The notes beneath the pieces are model-generated. The model was not told the origin of the DNA and did no database searches. It saw nothing but the letters and a program-made list of their open reading frames with translations. Of a DNA stretch of 21,881 bases, positions 6,303 through 15,781 are shown piece after piece. The stretch comes from a virus. The stretch lies in the IMG/VR virus record IMGVR_UViG_3300042298_002143, positions 1-21,881 of that record; one strand, given 5' to 3'. Position numbers and translations under genes: made by a program. Within the stretch, counting starts at the first letter, position 1; each line of letters opens with the position of its first letter.

Positions 6303-6466
6303 TTGAGTTCAGATAAAACTTCTTCTTGCTTGAGATATAACTTTGCAAACGATTTAGCGAGATTTTTTAACTCATCAATATCGCTTATACTATCTATATC
6401 ACGAGCAACCTTTTCATATTCAAAGCATTTATTCAAATTTGTAAGTTCAATATTATTTGGATTCAT
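6272..6466 (-). CDS. Small helical protein of unknown function (64 aa)
   Basis: The 64-residue protein reads MNPNNIELTNLNKCFEYEK, then ARDIDSISDIDELKNLAKSF, then AKLYLKQEEVLSELKW. It is predicted almost wholly alpha helical. The FEYEK...R-x-ID...LK...K-x-x-KLY-x-KQ-x-x-V pattern is one I recall from conserved small hypothetical proteins of T4-like cyanophages, without a known function. It overlaps the upstream 77-residue gene by 14 bases and the downstream gene 13 by 31 bases, which argues for a real, translationally coupled gene. It lies where T4 has genes 11, 12 and wac, but it resembles none of them. Confidence 0.72.
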   Translation of the reverse strand: MNPNNIELTNLNKCFEYEKVARDIDSISDIDELKNLAKSFAKLYLKQEEVLSELKWPNPAQDKN

Positions 6467-6686
6467 AGGTCAAAACTCTTAAAAGATTTTTAATTTCATC
6501 GAGATCATTTTTCATTCTACACATATCATCCTCAAGTTTTTGAAGTTTTTGTCCTTCAGATTCTTTTGCTAATTTTAAATTTTTATAATTTTGATAGTCA
6601 CTCATATTTGTGTTTAAAATTGCATTTGTGGAATTATCACGAATTAGGTTATTATAACCTTCAACTTTGGAAAATTTTGTATTCAT
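6453..6686 (-). CDS. Small coiled-coil protein of unknown function (77 aa)
   Basis: The first 35 residues (MNTKFSKVEGYNNLIRDNST, then NAILNTNMSDYQNY) recall the N-terminus of a small protein conserved among T4-like cyanophages, in which KVEG-x-x-NL-x-RD and AILNTN are recognisable. Residues 38-74 (KLAKESEGQKLQKLEDDM, then DLDEIKNLLRVL) form a strong coiled coil. The ATG begins two bases after the stop of the giant DUF4815 gene (TAATTATG), so it is probably translated by coupling. Its function is unknown. A structural or assembly-accessory role is suggested only by its place among baseplate and neck genes. Confidence 0.75.
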   Translation of the reverse strand: MNTKFSKVEGYNNLIRDNSTNAILNTNMSDYQNYKNLKLAKESEGQKLQKLEDDMCRMKNDLDEIKNLLRVLTYESK

Positions 6687-6688
6687 AA

Positions 6689-9600
6689 TTACGCAAGAGC
6701 AATAACTCTAAGGTCCTTTAATCTTGGTGGGTGGGCCATATCGGTTGATGATCCAATCAATTTAATACTAAAGTATCTAAAATCTGTCAGATTATTAGTA
6801 GTGAATGTATATTCTTTGTAATCTAAATTCTGACTCAGGTTGGCAAGATTATCAGTTTTTGCAATCTTGACATCAGATAATCCATCATTGTTTGCAGTAT
6901 TAATTACATTACCAAGACTGTCAAGATTATTATACCCTGGGAATGGATAGTAGATGGGTTTCTCCGTAGGATCGCCCAGAAGGGCATAGAATGCCCTTAG
7001 ATCGCCAATTCTGTTAACATATGCACTCATAATAACTTTCAGAGAAGATGCTGGAACTTCAAGTGCAATTGGATTTGATGCATAAACAAATGCTGATGGA
7101 TCGTCCTCAAGGGTAGAAACTCTAAAATCGGTTGCATAGTTTTCGATTGGACTATTTACTCTATTACTAATAAAGATTGCAGATACTCTATCCAAATCAA
7201 TAACTGGAGATACATTTCTGTCAAAAGTATCCATCTTAATATTCAGAGTAAATGATTTATTTCCTGGAAGTGTAGTTAAAGCAGAAGTCTCATTGACTGA
7301 TGCAGCTACAATTCTTGTGGAATTGAGATAATTGTTTGATGTCAGAGAAATTGGTTCATATCCTGCATCAGTATAAGATTCATCATTTCCATCGACACTT
7401 GAACCAGTTACTGTTCTAATCGAAGCAGAGAGACCTGTTCCAAGCAAGTTCATCGTTTGAATATTTGGTCTTATAATTTCGAAAGGAATGTTTTGAGTTG
7501 CATAAATGTTTGTTCCACCCGCAGATTTTGTTTCATTAATATAAAGTGGTGGGAATGAAGTTGCAACACTCCTATTAACTTGACCTTGTGGTAAAGATGC
7601 CGAATTACCAGCAGAACTTGAATCAATTTTCAGATAGTAATAGTCAAGATCAAAAGGCCTTGCTGAAGAGAACCCAACATCTTGAAGAGTGTGAGTTTTG
7701 TTAATTCTTCTAAGAGAAACACCATTTAATTCATATTTGAATACTGGAGTTCCAGCAGTATATGAGAAAGCTTTGGTTTGATCAATTTGTCTGGTAATTC
7801 CAGTCAGAGTATTTCCATTAACTCCTTGATATGCGATAATCTCATCACCAATTAAAACATATCCTGGATTTGTTGATGCAACACCAACATTTTCAAATGT
7901 AGAGAAATTAGATGAACTTACAAGTACAATGCTTCCAGAATCCTCTTTAGCATATGCAGCGTTCAATGTTGTAGGAGTTATGTCAGAATATGTTCCAGAA
8001 ATAACAACGTTGTTATTTAAGGCATACATACCATGGTTTTTATGATTTACCTTGATATGCAATCCATCAAATTCCTCAGAATCTACGGTTACATAACTTG
8101 CAGTTACCCCGCCACCATTCAAATTAGTGATCCCGATTCCAGATACAACATATGCAATTGTACTACCAGCACCAGTAGTGAAATTGCCTTGAACTTTATC
8201 AAGAATAATTTCATTAATGCCTGCTATTTGCCCAACAGAAAGTCTCAGATTGGATCCAAGAGTGCTTCCATTTAAACTGGATACACTCAGAACATCACCA
8301 ACTCGATATCCAGATCCTCCAGCACTAATCGTTGCTGCTGTAGCTACGTTTCCAGAAATTGTAATGTTTGCAGTTGCATTAACTCCAGATCCAGTTACAT
8401 TAGTCAAAGAAACTCCACTGTAAGATCCATCAGAGTAACCGATACCTGCATTTGTAATTGTAAGTGTGTTAGTTGCAGATCCAGCAGATCCAACATAATT
8501 GCCAGTTGCATTTGAATTTCTTTGGGAAACTGTAGTTCCAACAATAAAGTTTGTGCTAGTTACCGTAGTTCCTAATCCAATACGAATCTTTCTTGAATTC
8601 ATTTCAAGAGGATTCTTTAAAAGATTAGCAATTTGTTTGTTACCAATGTTGAGTTGTGGATTATAGAAATTAATATCCCCAACTTCATCAGTAAATACTG
8701 CTTGATATAAATTAAATTTCAGATCTTCATATTGGCTTGGAGTCCAAGTAGAAGCGTTTTGAGACTTAAATAATGAACCTAAAAGTGGTTGCTCGGTTAC
8801 AAATATTTGCTGAGATTCTGCTAACCCGGCGGTTGTCCTGTCTGGTTCACCGAGTCTTGAAATCCAAACTTGATATGAAGTTGATTCTGACAGAAGAACA
8901 ACTGCATGTTCTTCTCCACCTCTAAGATATACTGGAGATGGGAAAGTTACTGTTGTGACTGCACTACCATCATCGGAAATATTAACATTTGCAGGATCGA
9001 TCACAACTTCACTAAATGGATAAATTTCTGTGGTTGGCAGTCCAAGCTTCATCGAGCGAAGTTGTACTGTAACGGGCAGAGTATCATCTTTTGAGTTAAA
9101 ATATAAATCAATTTTAGTTACAAATAATCCGTTTCCATCAGGAAGTAAGAATGATTGTGCTAAAGGATCTTGCTGAGGTGCGGGAACTTGAACGAATACT
9201 TGCTGTACAATTGTGTTGGTCTGTACAATTGTGTTGGTAATGAATACTGGTTGAATTCTTGTAACCTGAGTATTTGATGATGTTGAAGAATTTGATTGTG
9301 TTCTGGAATCAGAAAGTGTAGTTGATTCAAAACGAGGACTTCTAACCGATGCAATAGTTTCTTGAATGTTATTTACAAGGCCTTGTGCATAATAATTTAC
9401 TTCACCTTCAGTGGAAACAGATCCTGGAACTAAAGAATTTGTTGGATTATTAGTTAACTTAAATGTCTTTACACCAGTTTCAAAAGTTGGATTTGTTGGA
9501 ACATTTGGATTTGGAATTAAATATGAACCAATGACTGTTCCCTGATTATCAGAAACCAATCTGACATTTGATATTGTTGCCTCTGCTCCACTTGTTAATC

Positions 9601-12600
9601 CTTTTAACTTAAGTCCAGTTGCAACTCTACCAAAGAATTGTCCTTGCGCTTGTTCGGAGAGACTTACAACATCAACATTAAGAATTGTTGAAGTTGCCGA
9701 ATAACCAGAAGCTAAAGTTCCGGTTACTTGCTGATCATATGGTGTTCGAGTATAAACATCAGTTGGAGCATTAAATGGACCATACTTGTGATTTGCAGAT
9801 GCGACTCTAAATGTAATTTCTGTTGGAGTAATCCCTGGAGTATTATTTTGATTAATTGGAGATGTTGCGAAACTTCCAGTTACAGTTTCTCCAACCTGGA
9901 ATATTCCAGATTCCATTGTAATTTCAAGAAGTTTTGGAACAATAAATGAATTAACATCTTCTCCATCAAAGAAAGCATATACTTGAGTGAATGGTCTAAA
10001 ACGTTTAGCAACAAACTCAACGTTTCTTGATCTCATAAATGTTATGAGTTCCGAGGCAACTAAGGAATCTCCTTGAGAAGTTGTTGTTACTTGCTCAGTG
10101 AGTTGTAATTGAGTTCCTGTTCTTCTTTGTTCTTCAGTTGTTGTAGTAGTGGTAAATGTTGTAGTGGCATCTCCAGAATCTTCTACTCGTTGTGTGGTGT
10201 CTGTTCCTGACCATGTTGTTTCCCACGCATTCCAATTTACTGGACCAAGACCTGTTTGTGGGTCAAATCCTTCAGCAGCTAATTGTTGTTGAGTAGCAGT
10301 AAAATTATCTTGCGATATAATTCTTGGATCTAATCTAACTTGATCAGTCCAAACATCAGATGATGGAGTTAACTCAATATTTCCAATGTAATTGGTTACA
10401 AGATATGGAGTTACATTTTCAATTCTCGTAGCATATGGTTGAGATAAGAAACGAGCTTCTGTATAATCTAATGTGATAACCTGTCCTGTTCTTCTTACAT
10501 TACTACCAATTAAATCTGTAACAAATCTTGAGTCTGCTGTAGGATCCACAGAAGCTCCAATTCCCACTAGTGACTTTGATCCAATTAAAAGATCAACTTC
10601 AGTACAATATGGAGATGGTCTTAATTCTTGATTTGTTGCGTCAATTGAATTTTTAATTTTTGTAGTTGTATTTTGTGTATTTAAATTTCTAAAATTATCA
10701 ACAAAAAATCCAGATTTAAATCTATCCAATCCATTTACATCTCGAATACTTAATGATTGTGTATTTGCTTCTAAAAGATTTAAAGTTGTATATGTTTCCA
10801 GATTTTTAATTCTATCTTCAAGTCTTGAGATATCTTTCATTTGATATCTCTTATGATTAAGAAGTTGAATAGATGCCTTATTTACATCGCAAAGATATGG
10901 TGGAAGAACTGCAGACGCAATTTCAAGTGCATCATCCAGTGCTTTTGGTGGTCTTGGAGTTTCTGCTGAATCTCCAGAAACAAGTTGAAGTGCTCCAGTT
11001 TTTGTGAGGAAAATGCGATCAATTCTTCCCAAATAATGGTTAAAAGAAAGAAGAATTGATTCATCGGAAGCAAGAATATTTCTCCCAGAATTTTGCGATT
11101 CTGAAAAAGTTCTTGATAAAAATTCAAAAGGAGAACGAGACCCAGCAGAAACGGAATACTGTGATACTCTTGGTCTAATATCTAAAATATCACTGTTTGC
11201 AACTCTTCCTTCTACGGGAGCTATATCACAATAATCAAAGTTGTCATAAGAATTTACTGTAGTAATATCTCCAAGATCAGATGATCCATAACTCGCAGAC
11301 TCAAAAATAATCTTAATTTGTTTTGCGGGTTCCTTTGTCAGAGGATCTCTTACAATTCTCGAATAATCGTAAATTGTATTTTTCTGAGCAGAATCTAATT
11401 TATAGTTTTCAGTAATGTTTTTATCAGATAAAGTAATTGATGAAACTGCAGCTTCAATTCCTGTTTCATCAAATAAAACAGTTTCATTTTCTTGGAAAGA
11501 CTTATCATTTAAGTAAACAAAATTGATTTTCAAATCATTTACTTTAGTTGTATAAATCGCTATCGCACCAGAAGTTTGACCAATAAAAGTTTCTCCAATT
11601 AATAGGTCTCCAGTTCTGTTTGTTGGACCTGTTAATGAACTAAAGGTAACCGAAGATAAATTCGCTTCTGATGTAGTGGTAGATTCAAACACCCCATAAA
11701 TTTTTGTTACATCTGGTACATTCAGACAAATTTCTTCGTCTTGTACTCTTGTTCCAAATGGGAACGTGCCATAGGTCAATCCATCATTAATTGTTGTTGA
11801 TCCAATTCCAGAATAATCATATTTTGACTTATTTACAATTAATGTGTTGATTCTATTTCTATTTTTAACTTTAGATTTTACATTGATTTTTCTTAATGTT
11901 GCAATTAATCTTGCACTACTATCATTAGCACCAAGGCCTCGAAGTGTTAATTCCGAAGAAGTTGCATTAAAAGTAAACTTATCTGCTCTTAAAGTTTCAA
12001 AAGAACCATCGGATCTTACTAATACATATCTTTCTTCGTCAAATGGTAAGAAAGTTTCATTTGTCGCTGCGGTCAGAGTATTTGATTGATTACTTGTAAT
12101 AGTAACTGCAAATTCTTTTTTAATAGTTAAATTTGATTCTGTGAGATCTACTGATTGTATGAAGTTTTTAGGTAATTTAGTGTATAATGTATTGTCTACC
12201 GATGTTTGAAAAGATGATCCAAGAATAGATAGGTCACTTACAGTTTTTGTAGTGGATGGAGGAGAACCCTCACAAATTCCTGTTACTGTTGCAACTCCAG
12301 TTACAACAATAGAATTTTGAGATACGCTTAAAACTTTATTATAAGTTGGAACAGTCGATCCAGAAATTGTGTACTGAACCAATCCTCCAATTTTTACATT
12401 ATTTGTAAACGCAAAATTACTATCTGCTCTGTCCAGACTAATACTACTAATACCTGTTGTAGATCTTGCGGTGATTGAAGCAAGTCCAACATTATAAGTT
12501 ATTATTGGAACAATATCTGCAGTAAATGAAGTAGTTGAAGTGCTAACGTTTGAGAGAGACTCAACATCTTGAATTGAATACTCAGTTATTGCTGTTGATA

Positions 12601-14197
12601 CCCTACTTGTTCCCTCCACTCCATTGAAAATGAATTTTTCATTTGCTGCAAAAGAACCCTTTACTCCATAAGCAGTAATAATTCCTGCATTGTTAACATC
12701 AAATCTCAGATATCCCGTTGCGCCACTTGCTTTACCTTTGATATGAATAGGAGTCGTAAGGGTTACATTTTGATTGAGTGTAATTTCAGTATAAGTTTCT
12801 ATATCAAATAACGCAATATCCCACTGATTGAGGTTTAAATTGGAAGTATTATAAGAACCAGATTCTAATGCATAATCATAAACTCTTGCAAGACCAATTT
12901 CTTTTCCTGAAAGAGCAGAAGATGCAACACCAACTCTAGAGTCTCTTAAAGATACAATAAATGGACTTCCAAGATTTAAATTTGGAGCTCCAGTTGCCCT
13001 GTTTACCGCAAACGTAGGACCAGTTACATATGCAATGCTTGCATCAGTAACACTCTTGGTTGATCTTGGTTTTTCAAAATCCAAGAAGTTTGCAGATAAA
13101 GACTCAACTTCATATCCTTTAACGAATGCTTTTCCAGCGCCAATTTTATATGTTGCTAAACTTTCTCTTGGTGTATTGTTATTATACGTTAGCGAATTTT
13201 CTTGAAAAATTCCACCATTTCCCAGATTATCATTTAAAGTTTCCTTTGCAGTTACATCAAAAGGTCTTACATAATAATCCCCAGATTCATCTGATGTTCT
13301 TCTTGCAAGTTCCGTTGCAAGAATATTATATTGGGAAGTTGTTGTAGTATTTTTAATTAATTCGCCATTTCTTATTTCCAATAATCCTACAAAATTATCT
13401 GCAGTTGTATCAGTTATTTCTTTCTTACTTAATAAGGCTGATACTTTAAATCTATCCGCTCCTGGAGCTGCATAATTTGAAAATCCTTGTGCATTATCAT
13501 TTAAGGTATCATCTTCATCTGATGTAACAGTCTCTTCAATTACATCAAATCCAACTTTACAACTTGTGATATTTGAATATGGATCTAAAATTAAAGTCTG
13601 ATCAGATACCTCAACAAAATACCCTCTTAAAAAATAAACTCCATTATTAAGAACTGCGGCTGATCCATTTCCTGTGGCATTGGAAGTTGTATTTGCAAAA
13701 CCTTCTCCACTTTGGATTATTACAGAATTTTCTGTATATGCAGAATTTAAAGTCAGTTTTTCATTGTCAGAAAATGTATTCTGGTCGTTCAAACCAGAAG
13801 CCAAATAATTTACATACAAGGTAGTATATTCATTTCCCAATTCATTTTGTGTTAAAACGTATACAATCTGAGCTTCTACTTTTGATTCGTCGCCAGTAAT
13901 TTTTTTGCCAACAAGATCATTGATATAAACACTAACATCTACTCCAAGATATGAATTTTCGATTTTAACAAATCTAAACTCATTACTATAACTCAATTGA
14001 CCCGGAATTACTACAGATCCTTCTTTAAAAACATGATTACCAAATTTTTCAATCTGATCTTGAAGAATAGATTGAAGCGTGGTTAATTCTCTAGCCTGAA
14101 CTGGATATCCAGGTTTAAACAAAACCTTATGATAATTCTTTGTAGAATCAAAATCATCAAAATATGGAGAAACGTTAAGATTAGTTGACTCTGGCAT
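6689..14197 (-). CDS. Giant DUF4815-type virion structural protein (2502 aa)
   Basis: I recognise the N-terminal domain as DUF4815-type: at residues 21-67, NYHKVLFKPGYPVQARELTT, LQSILQDQIEKFGNHVFKEG. Near 1114-1150 is the family motif MKDISRLEDRIKNLETYTTL then NLLEANTQSL, a probable coiled coil. A Thr-rich linker (TTTFTTTTTTEE) lies near 1345. FMRSRNVEFVAKRFRP then VYAFFDGEDV (about 1385-1415) and DPLAQSFLLPDG then LFVTKIDLYFNSKD (about 1675) are motifs shared by many marine phage tail proteins. GxGY units sit near 1910-1975 and an RG-type module near 2106-2157. The C-terminus ends PPRLKDLRVIALA. The gene occupies the T4 gp9-gp12 interval, so I infer an outer baseplate or short-fibre-like role. 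There is no signal peptide or enzyme motif. The start is six bases after the gene 8 stop. Confidence 0.9.
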   Translation of the reverse strand: MPESTNLNVSPYFDDFDSTKNYHKVLFKPGYPVQARELTTLQSILQDQIEKFGNHVFKEGSVVIPGQLSYSNEFRFVKIENSYLGVDVSVYINDLVGKKITGDESKVEAQIVYVLTQNELGNEYTTLYVNYLASGLNDQNTFSDNEKLTLNSAYTENSVIIQSGEGFANTTSNATGNGSAAVLNNGVYFLRGYFVEVSDQTLILDPYSNITSCKVGFDVIEETVTSDEDDTLNDNAQGFSNYAAPGADRFKVSALLSKKEITDTTADNFVGLLEIRNGELIKNTTTTSQYNILATELARRTSDESGDYYVRPFDVTAKETLNDNLGNGGIFQENSLTYNNNTPRESLATYKIGAGKAFVKGYEVESLSANFLDFEKPRSTKSVTDASIAYVTGPTFAVNRATGAPNLNLGSPFIVSLRDSRVGVASSALSGKEIGLARVYDYALESGSYNTSNLNLNQWDIALFDIETYTEITLNQNVTLTTPIHIKGKASGATGYLRFDVNNAGIITAYGVKGSFAANEKFIFNGVEGTSRVSTAITEYSIQDVESLSNVSTSTTSFTADIVPIITYNVGLASITARSTTGISSISLDRADSNFAFTNNVKIGGLVQYTISGSTVPTYNKVLSVSQNSIVVTGVATVTGICEGSPPSTTKTVSDLSILGSSFQTSVDNTLYTKLPKNFIQSVDLTESNLTIKKEFAVTITSNQSNTLTAATNETFLPFDEERYVLVRSDGSFETLRADKFTFNATSSELTLRGLGANDSSARLIATLRKINVKSKVKNRNRINTLIVNKSKYDYSGIGSTTINDGLTYGTFPFGTRVQDEEICLNVPDVTKIYGVFESTTTSEANLSSVTFSSLTGPTNRTGDLLIGETFIGQTSGAIAIYTTKVNDLKINFVYLNDKSFQENETVLFDETGIEAAVSSITLSDKNITENYKLDSAQKNTIYDYSRIVRDPLTKEPAKQIKIIFESASYGSSDLGDITTVNSYDNFDYCDIAPVEGRVANSDILDIRPRVSQYSVSAGSRSPFEFLSRTFSESQNSGRNILASDESILLSFNHYLGRIDRIFLTKTGALQLVSGDSAETPRPPKALDDALEIASAVLPPYLCDVNKASIQLLNHKRYQMKDISRLEDRIKNLETYTTLNLLEANTQSLSIRDVNGLDRFKSGFFVDNFRNLNTQNTTTKIKNSIDATNQELRPSPYCTEVDLLIGSKSLVGIGASVDPTADSRFVTDLIGSNVRRTGQVITLDYTEARFLSQPYATRIENVTPYLVTNYIGNIELTPSSDVWTDQVRLDPRIISQDNFTATQQQLAAEGFDPQTGLGPVNWNAWETTWSGTDTTQRVEDSGDATTTFTTTTTTEEQRRTGTQLQLTEQVTTTSQGDSLVASELITFMRSRNVEFVAKRFRPFTQVYAFFDGEDVNSFIVPKLLEITMESGIFQVGETVTGSFATSPINQNNTPGITPTEITFRVASANHKYGPFNAPTDVYTRTPYDQQVTGTLASGYSATSTILNVDVVSLSEQAQGQFFGRVATGLKLKGLTSGAEATISNVRLVSDNQGTVIGSYLIPNPNVPTNPTFETGVKTFKLTNNPTNSLVPGSVSTEGEVNYYAQGLVNNIQETIASVRSPRFESTTLSDSRTQSNSSTSSNTQVTRIQPVFITNTIVQTNTIVQQVFVQVPAPQQDPLAQSFLLPDGNGLFVTKIDLYFNSKDDTLPVTVQLRSMKLGLPTTEIYPFSEVVIDPANVNISDDGSAVTTVTFPSPVYLRGGEEHAVVLLSESTSYQVWISRLGEPDRTTAGLAESQQIFVTEQPLLGSLFKSQNASTWTPSQYEDLKFNLYQAVFTDEVGDINFYNPQLNIGNKQIANLLKNPLEMNSRKIRIGLGTTVTSTNFIVGTTVSQRNSNATGNYVGSAGSATNTLTITNAGIGYSDGSYSGVSLTNVTGSGVNATANITISGNVATAATISAGGSGYRVGDVLSVSSLNGSTLGSNLRLSVGQIAGINEIILDKVQGNFTTGAGSTIAYVVSGIGITNLNGGGVTASYVTVDSEEFDGLHIKVNHKNHGMYALNNNVVISGTYSDITPTTLNAAYAKEDSGSIVLVSSSNFSTFENVGVASTNPGYVLIGDEIIAYQGVNGNTLTGITRQIDQTKAFSYTAGTPVFKYELNGVSLRRINKTHTLQDVGFSSARPFDLDYYYLKIDSSSAGNSASLPQGQVNRSVATSFPPLYINETKSAGGTNIYATQNIPFEIIRPNIQTMNLLGTGLSASIRTVTGSSVDGNDESYTDAGYEPISLTSNNYLNSTRIVAASVNETSALTTLPGNKSFTLNIKMDTFDRNVSPVIDLDRVSAIFISNRVNSPIENYATDFRVSTLEDDPSAFVYASNPIALEVPASSLKVIMSAYVNRIGDLRAFYALLGDPTEKPIYYPFPGYNNLDSLGNVINTANNDGLSDVKIAKTDNLANLSQNLDYKEYTFTTNNLTDFRYFSIKLIGSSTDMAHPPRLKDLRVIALA
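9203..9238. repeat. Perfect 18-bp tandem duplication in the DUF4815 gene
   Basis: The 18-base unit CTGTACAATTGTGTTGGT occurs twice in direct, perfect tandem (9203-9220 and 9221-9238). It is in frame and encodes TNTIVQ twice on the minus strand, in the low-complexity Ser/Thr/Gln-rich linker just before the DPLAQSF domain. Perfect identity suggests a recent slippage or duplication event. Confidence 0.95.
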
Positions 14198-14203
14198 GAT
14201 TTC

Positions 14204-15757
14204 TTAGAACTGCAAAATTACCTTGATATCTTCTTTTTGACTAGATGATCTTGTTACAGAAGGTCTATTATCTACATGGATAATATTTCCAGAATATTTT
14301 TGAACTTCTGGATTTGAAACTCCATTTGTAAAAGTTTGACCAAAATAATATGTCCTACTATTTATTGTGGTAGTGAGACCAGTAAAATTGGTGTCAATTG
14401 TTAAATTAACACTTCCTCCCTGAACAATAGTTGTGCCGCTTGCTCCCACAGAGGATGTAAATCTATTCAGACCAAATCCATAGATTGGAGTTGTATCTTT
14501 TGTTCCATCTGTATTGAATCCAGATAAAGTTCTATCCTGCCAATACTTAAGAACACCTGTAGTCTGATCATAAGACACAACTTTACCTACAGCCGTGGAA
14601 CCAACTCCAATAGTTTGAGAAACTAAACTGTCGGCAACAAATGTTGCTGTACTATAACCTGTTCCAACAAGTTTTAAAGCATATACTGCACTTGCTTTAT
14701 CTTCAGTCAAAATAGAACTTGAACTGTATGCCAAAGGATTTTCTATAACACCAACTCTAGCAATTTGGTTACCAGTTATAAAATCTGGATTTTGGGTATC
14801 ATTTTCAATTCTTGTGTAAAGACAAACTCTATTTGCTCCAAGTTCTCTATAAATGTTTGCACCATGTCCACCTTTTGGGGGAATAATGACATCGAAAACG
14901 GGAGATGTTGTTCCGGTAGGAACATTTCCCGTTACTAAATCAACTGTTCCAAAAGTATAACCAGAACCACCACTCGAAATAGTAATTGATTCTATTTTTG
15001 AATTATTGTTTACAACAATTGTTGCTTCGGCTCCAGATCCATCACCCTTTATAGGAACTCTTGTATATGTTGTGTTTGCTGTTCCAATTCCTACTCCACG
15101 ATTTGTAATAGTGACAATCTTTAACTGTCCACTGGTAGCAGCATTATTTCTAACTGCAGAATCTTCGTCATTGGTTTCCCAATTCTTTGGAACGGGAATA
15201 AAATTAGAAGTATCAAATTTAACAATATCGCTTGGAGTGATTGTATACAGATATTTCCAGATATATCCATCACCACTTGTTCCAGCGGATCTTGGTTCTA
15301 AATCAGTGAAAGTTGGTTCATCAAGAGATGGTCTTCCTTCGGGATTTTCTGGGTCAGTTCCATTTTGGAGGCAAATATATACACGAAAATCACTATTTAC
15401 AACATAAAAATTTGCAGCGTATAAACTGGTAACTCCAGAGGGTTTTGAAGTATTGGTTCTACTTATATCATGTCTATACATATCATAAGTTGTTCCAGAA
15501 CTCCAGGTTATTTTTCTCACCACCTGTTTCATATTTTCTGGAGATATTTTTTTAAGTGCTATGGCAGTATCCCAATAACCATTTTCTTCATCAAAACTAT
15601 CTTTTGGCGCAGGTGGATTTATATCCCAAGTTGAACTAGAATCTGTTGGATTTGGGAGACCTACAAAAACATAATATGAGTTAACTGTAGAACTTGCTGC
15701 AGAAACAAAATTCTTAGCACTTAGTATTCTAAACTGGTCTGTTATAATAGCGGCCAT
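14204..15757 (-). CDS. 8: Baseplate wedge protein gp8, enlarged
   Basis: gp8 is a wedge component that links gp7, gp6 and gp10 in the T4 baseplate. The 517-residue protein keeps the T4 gp8 landmarks: an N-terminal ITDQFRILSAKNFVSA (T4 has a comparable VTSKFRTEKMLNFYNS), YICLQNGTDPENPEGRPS (127-144), GDGYIWKYLYTITPSDI (162-178; T4 GDGYVWEYLFEIPPDV), and the C-terminal GNIIHVDNRPSVTRSSSQ with KEDIKVILQF at the end (T4 GEMIYMENRPPIIMAMDQ, then EEINILFTF). T4 gp8 has 334 residues. Most of the extra sequence lies at about 210-300 (two GxG-type units, one ISSGGSGY) and 375-470. The ATG at 15755-15757 follows a late promoter overlapping the previous stop. No strong Shine-Dalgarno sequence is visible. 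Confidence 0.93.
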   Translation of the reverse strand: MAAIITDQFRILSAKNFVSAASSTVNSYYVFVGLPNPTDSSSTWDINPPAPKDSFDEENGYWDTAIALKKISPENMKQVVRKITWSSGTTYDMYRHDISRTNTSKPSGVTSLYAANFYVVNSDFRVYICLQNGTDPENPEGRPSLDEPTFTDLEPRSAGTSGDGYIWKYLYTITPSDIVKFDTSNFIPVPKNWETNDEDSAVRNNAATSGQLKIVTITNRGVGIGTANTTYTRVPIKGDGSGAEATIVVNNNSKIESITISSGGSGYTFGTVDLVTGNVPTGTTSPVFDVIIPPKGGHGANIYRELGANRVCLYTRIENDTQNPDFITGNQIARVGVIENPLAYSSSSILTEDKASAVYALKLVGTGYSTATFVADSLVSQTIGVGSTAVGKVVSYDQTTGVLKYWQDRTLSGFNTDGTKDTTPIYGFGLNRFTSSVGASGTTIVQGGSVNLTIDTNFTGLTTTINSRTYYFGQTFTNGVSNPEVQKYSGNIIHVDNRPSVTRSSSQKEDIKVILQF

Positions 15758-15773
15758 TTTGAAGTTTTTTATA

Positions 15774-15781
15774 TATTTATG
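15774..15781 (-). promoter_or_regulatory. T4-type late promoter, CATAAATA (7/8)
   Basis: The minus-strand octamer CATAAATA differs from the T4 late consensus at position one only. The TAA stop codon of the giant upstream gene (15777-15779) lies inside it, and the gene 8 ATG follows 16 bases later. It probably starts the transcript carrying gene 8, the DUF4815 gene, the two small genes, 13 and 14, since the junctions from gene 8 to 14 are overlaps or gaps of at most six bases. Confidence 0.5.
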
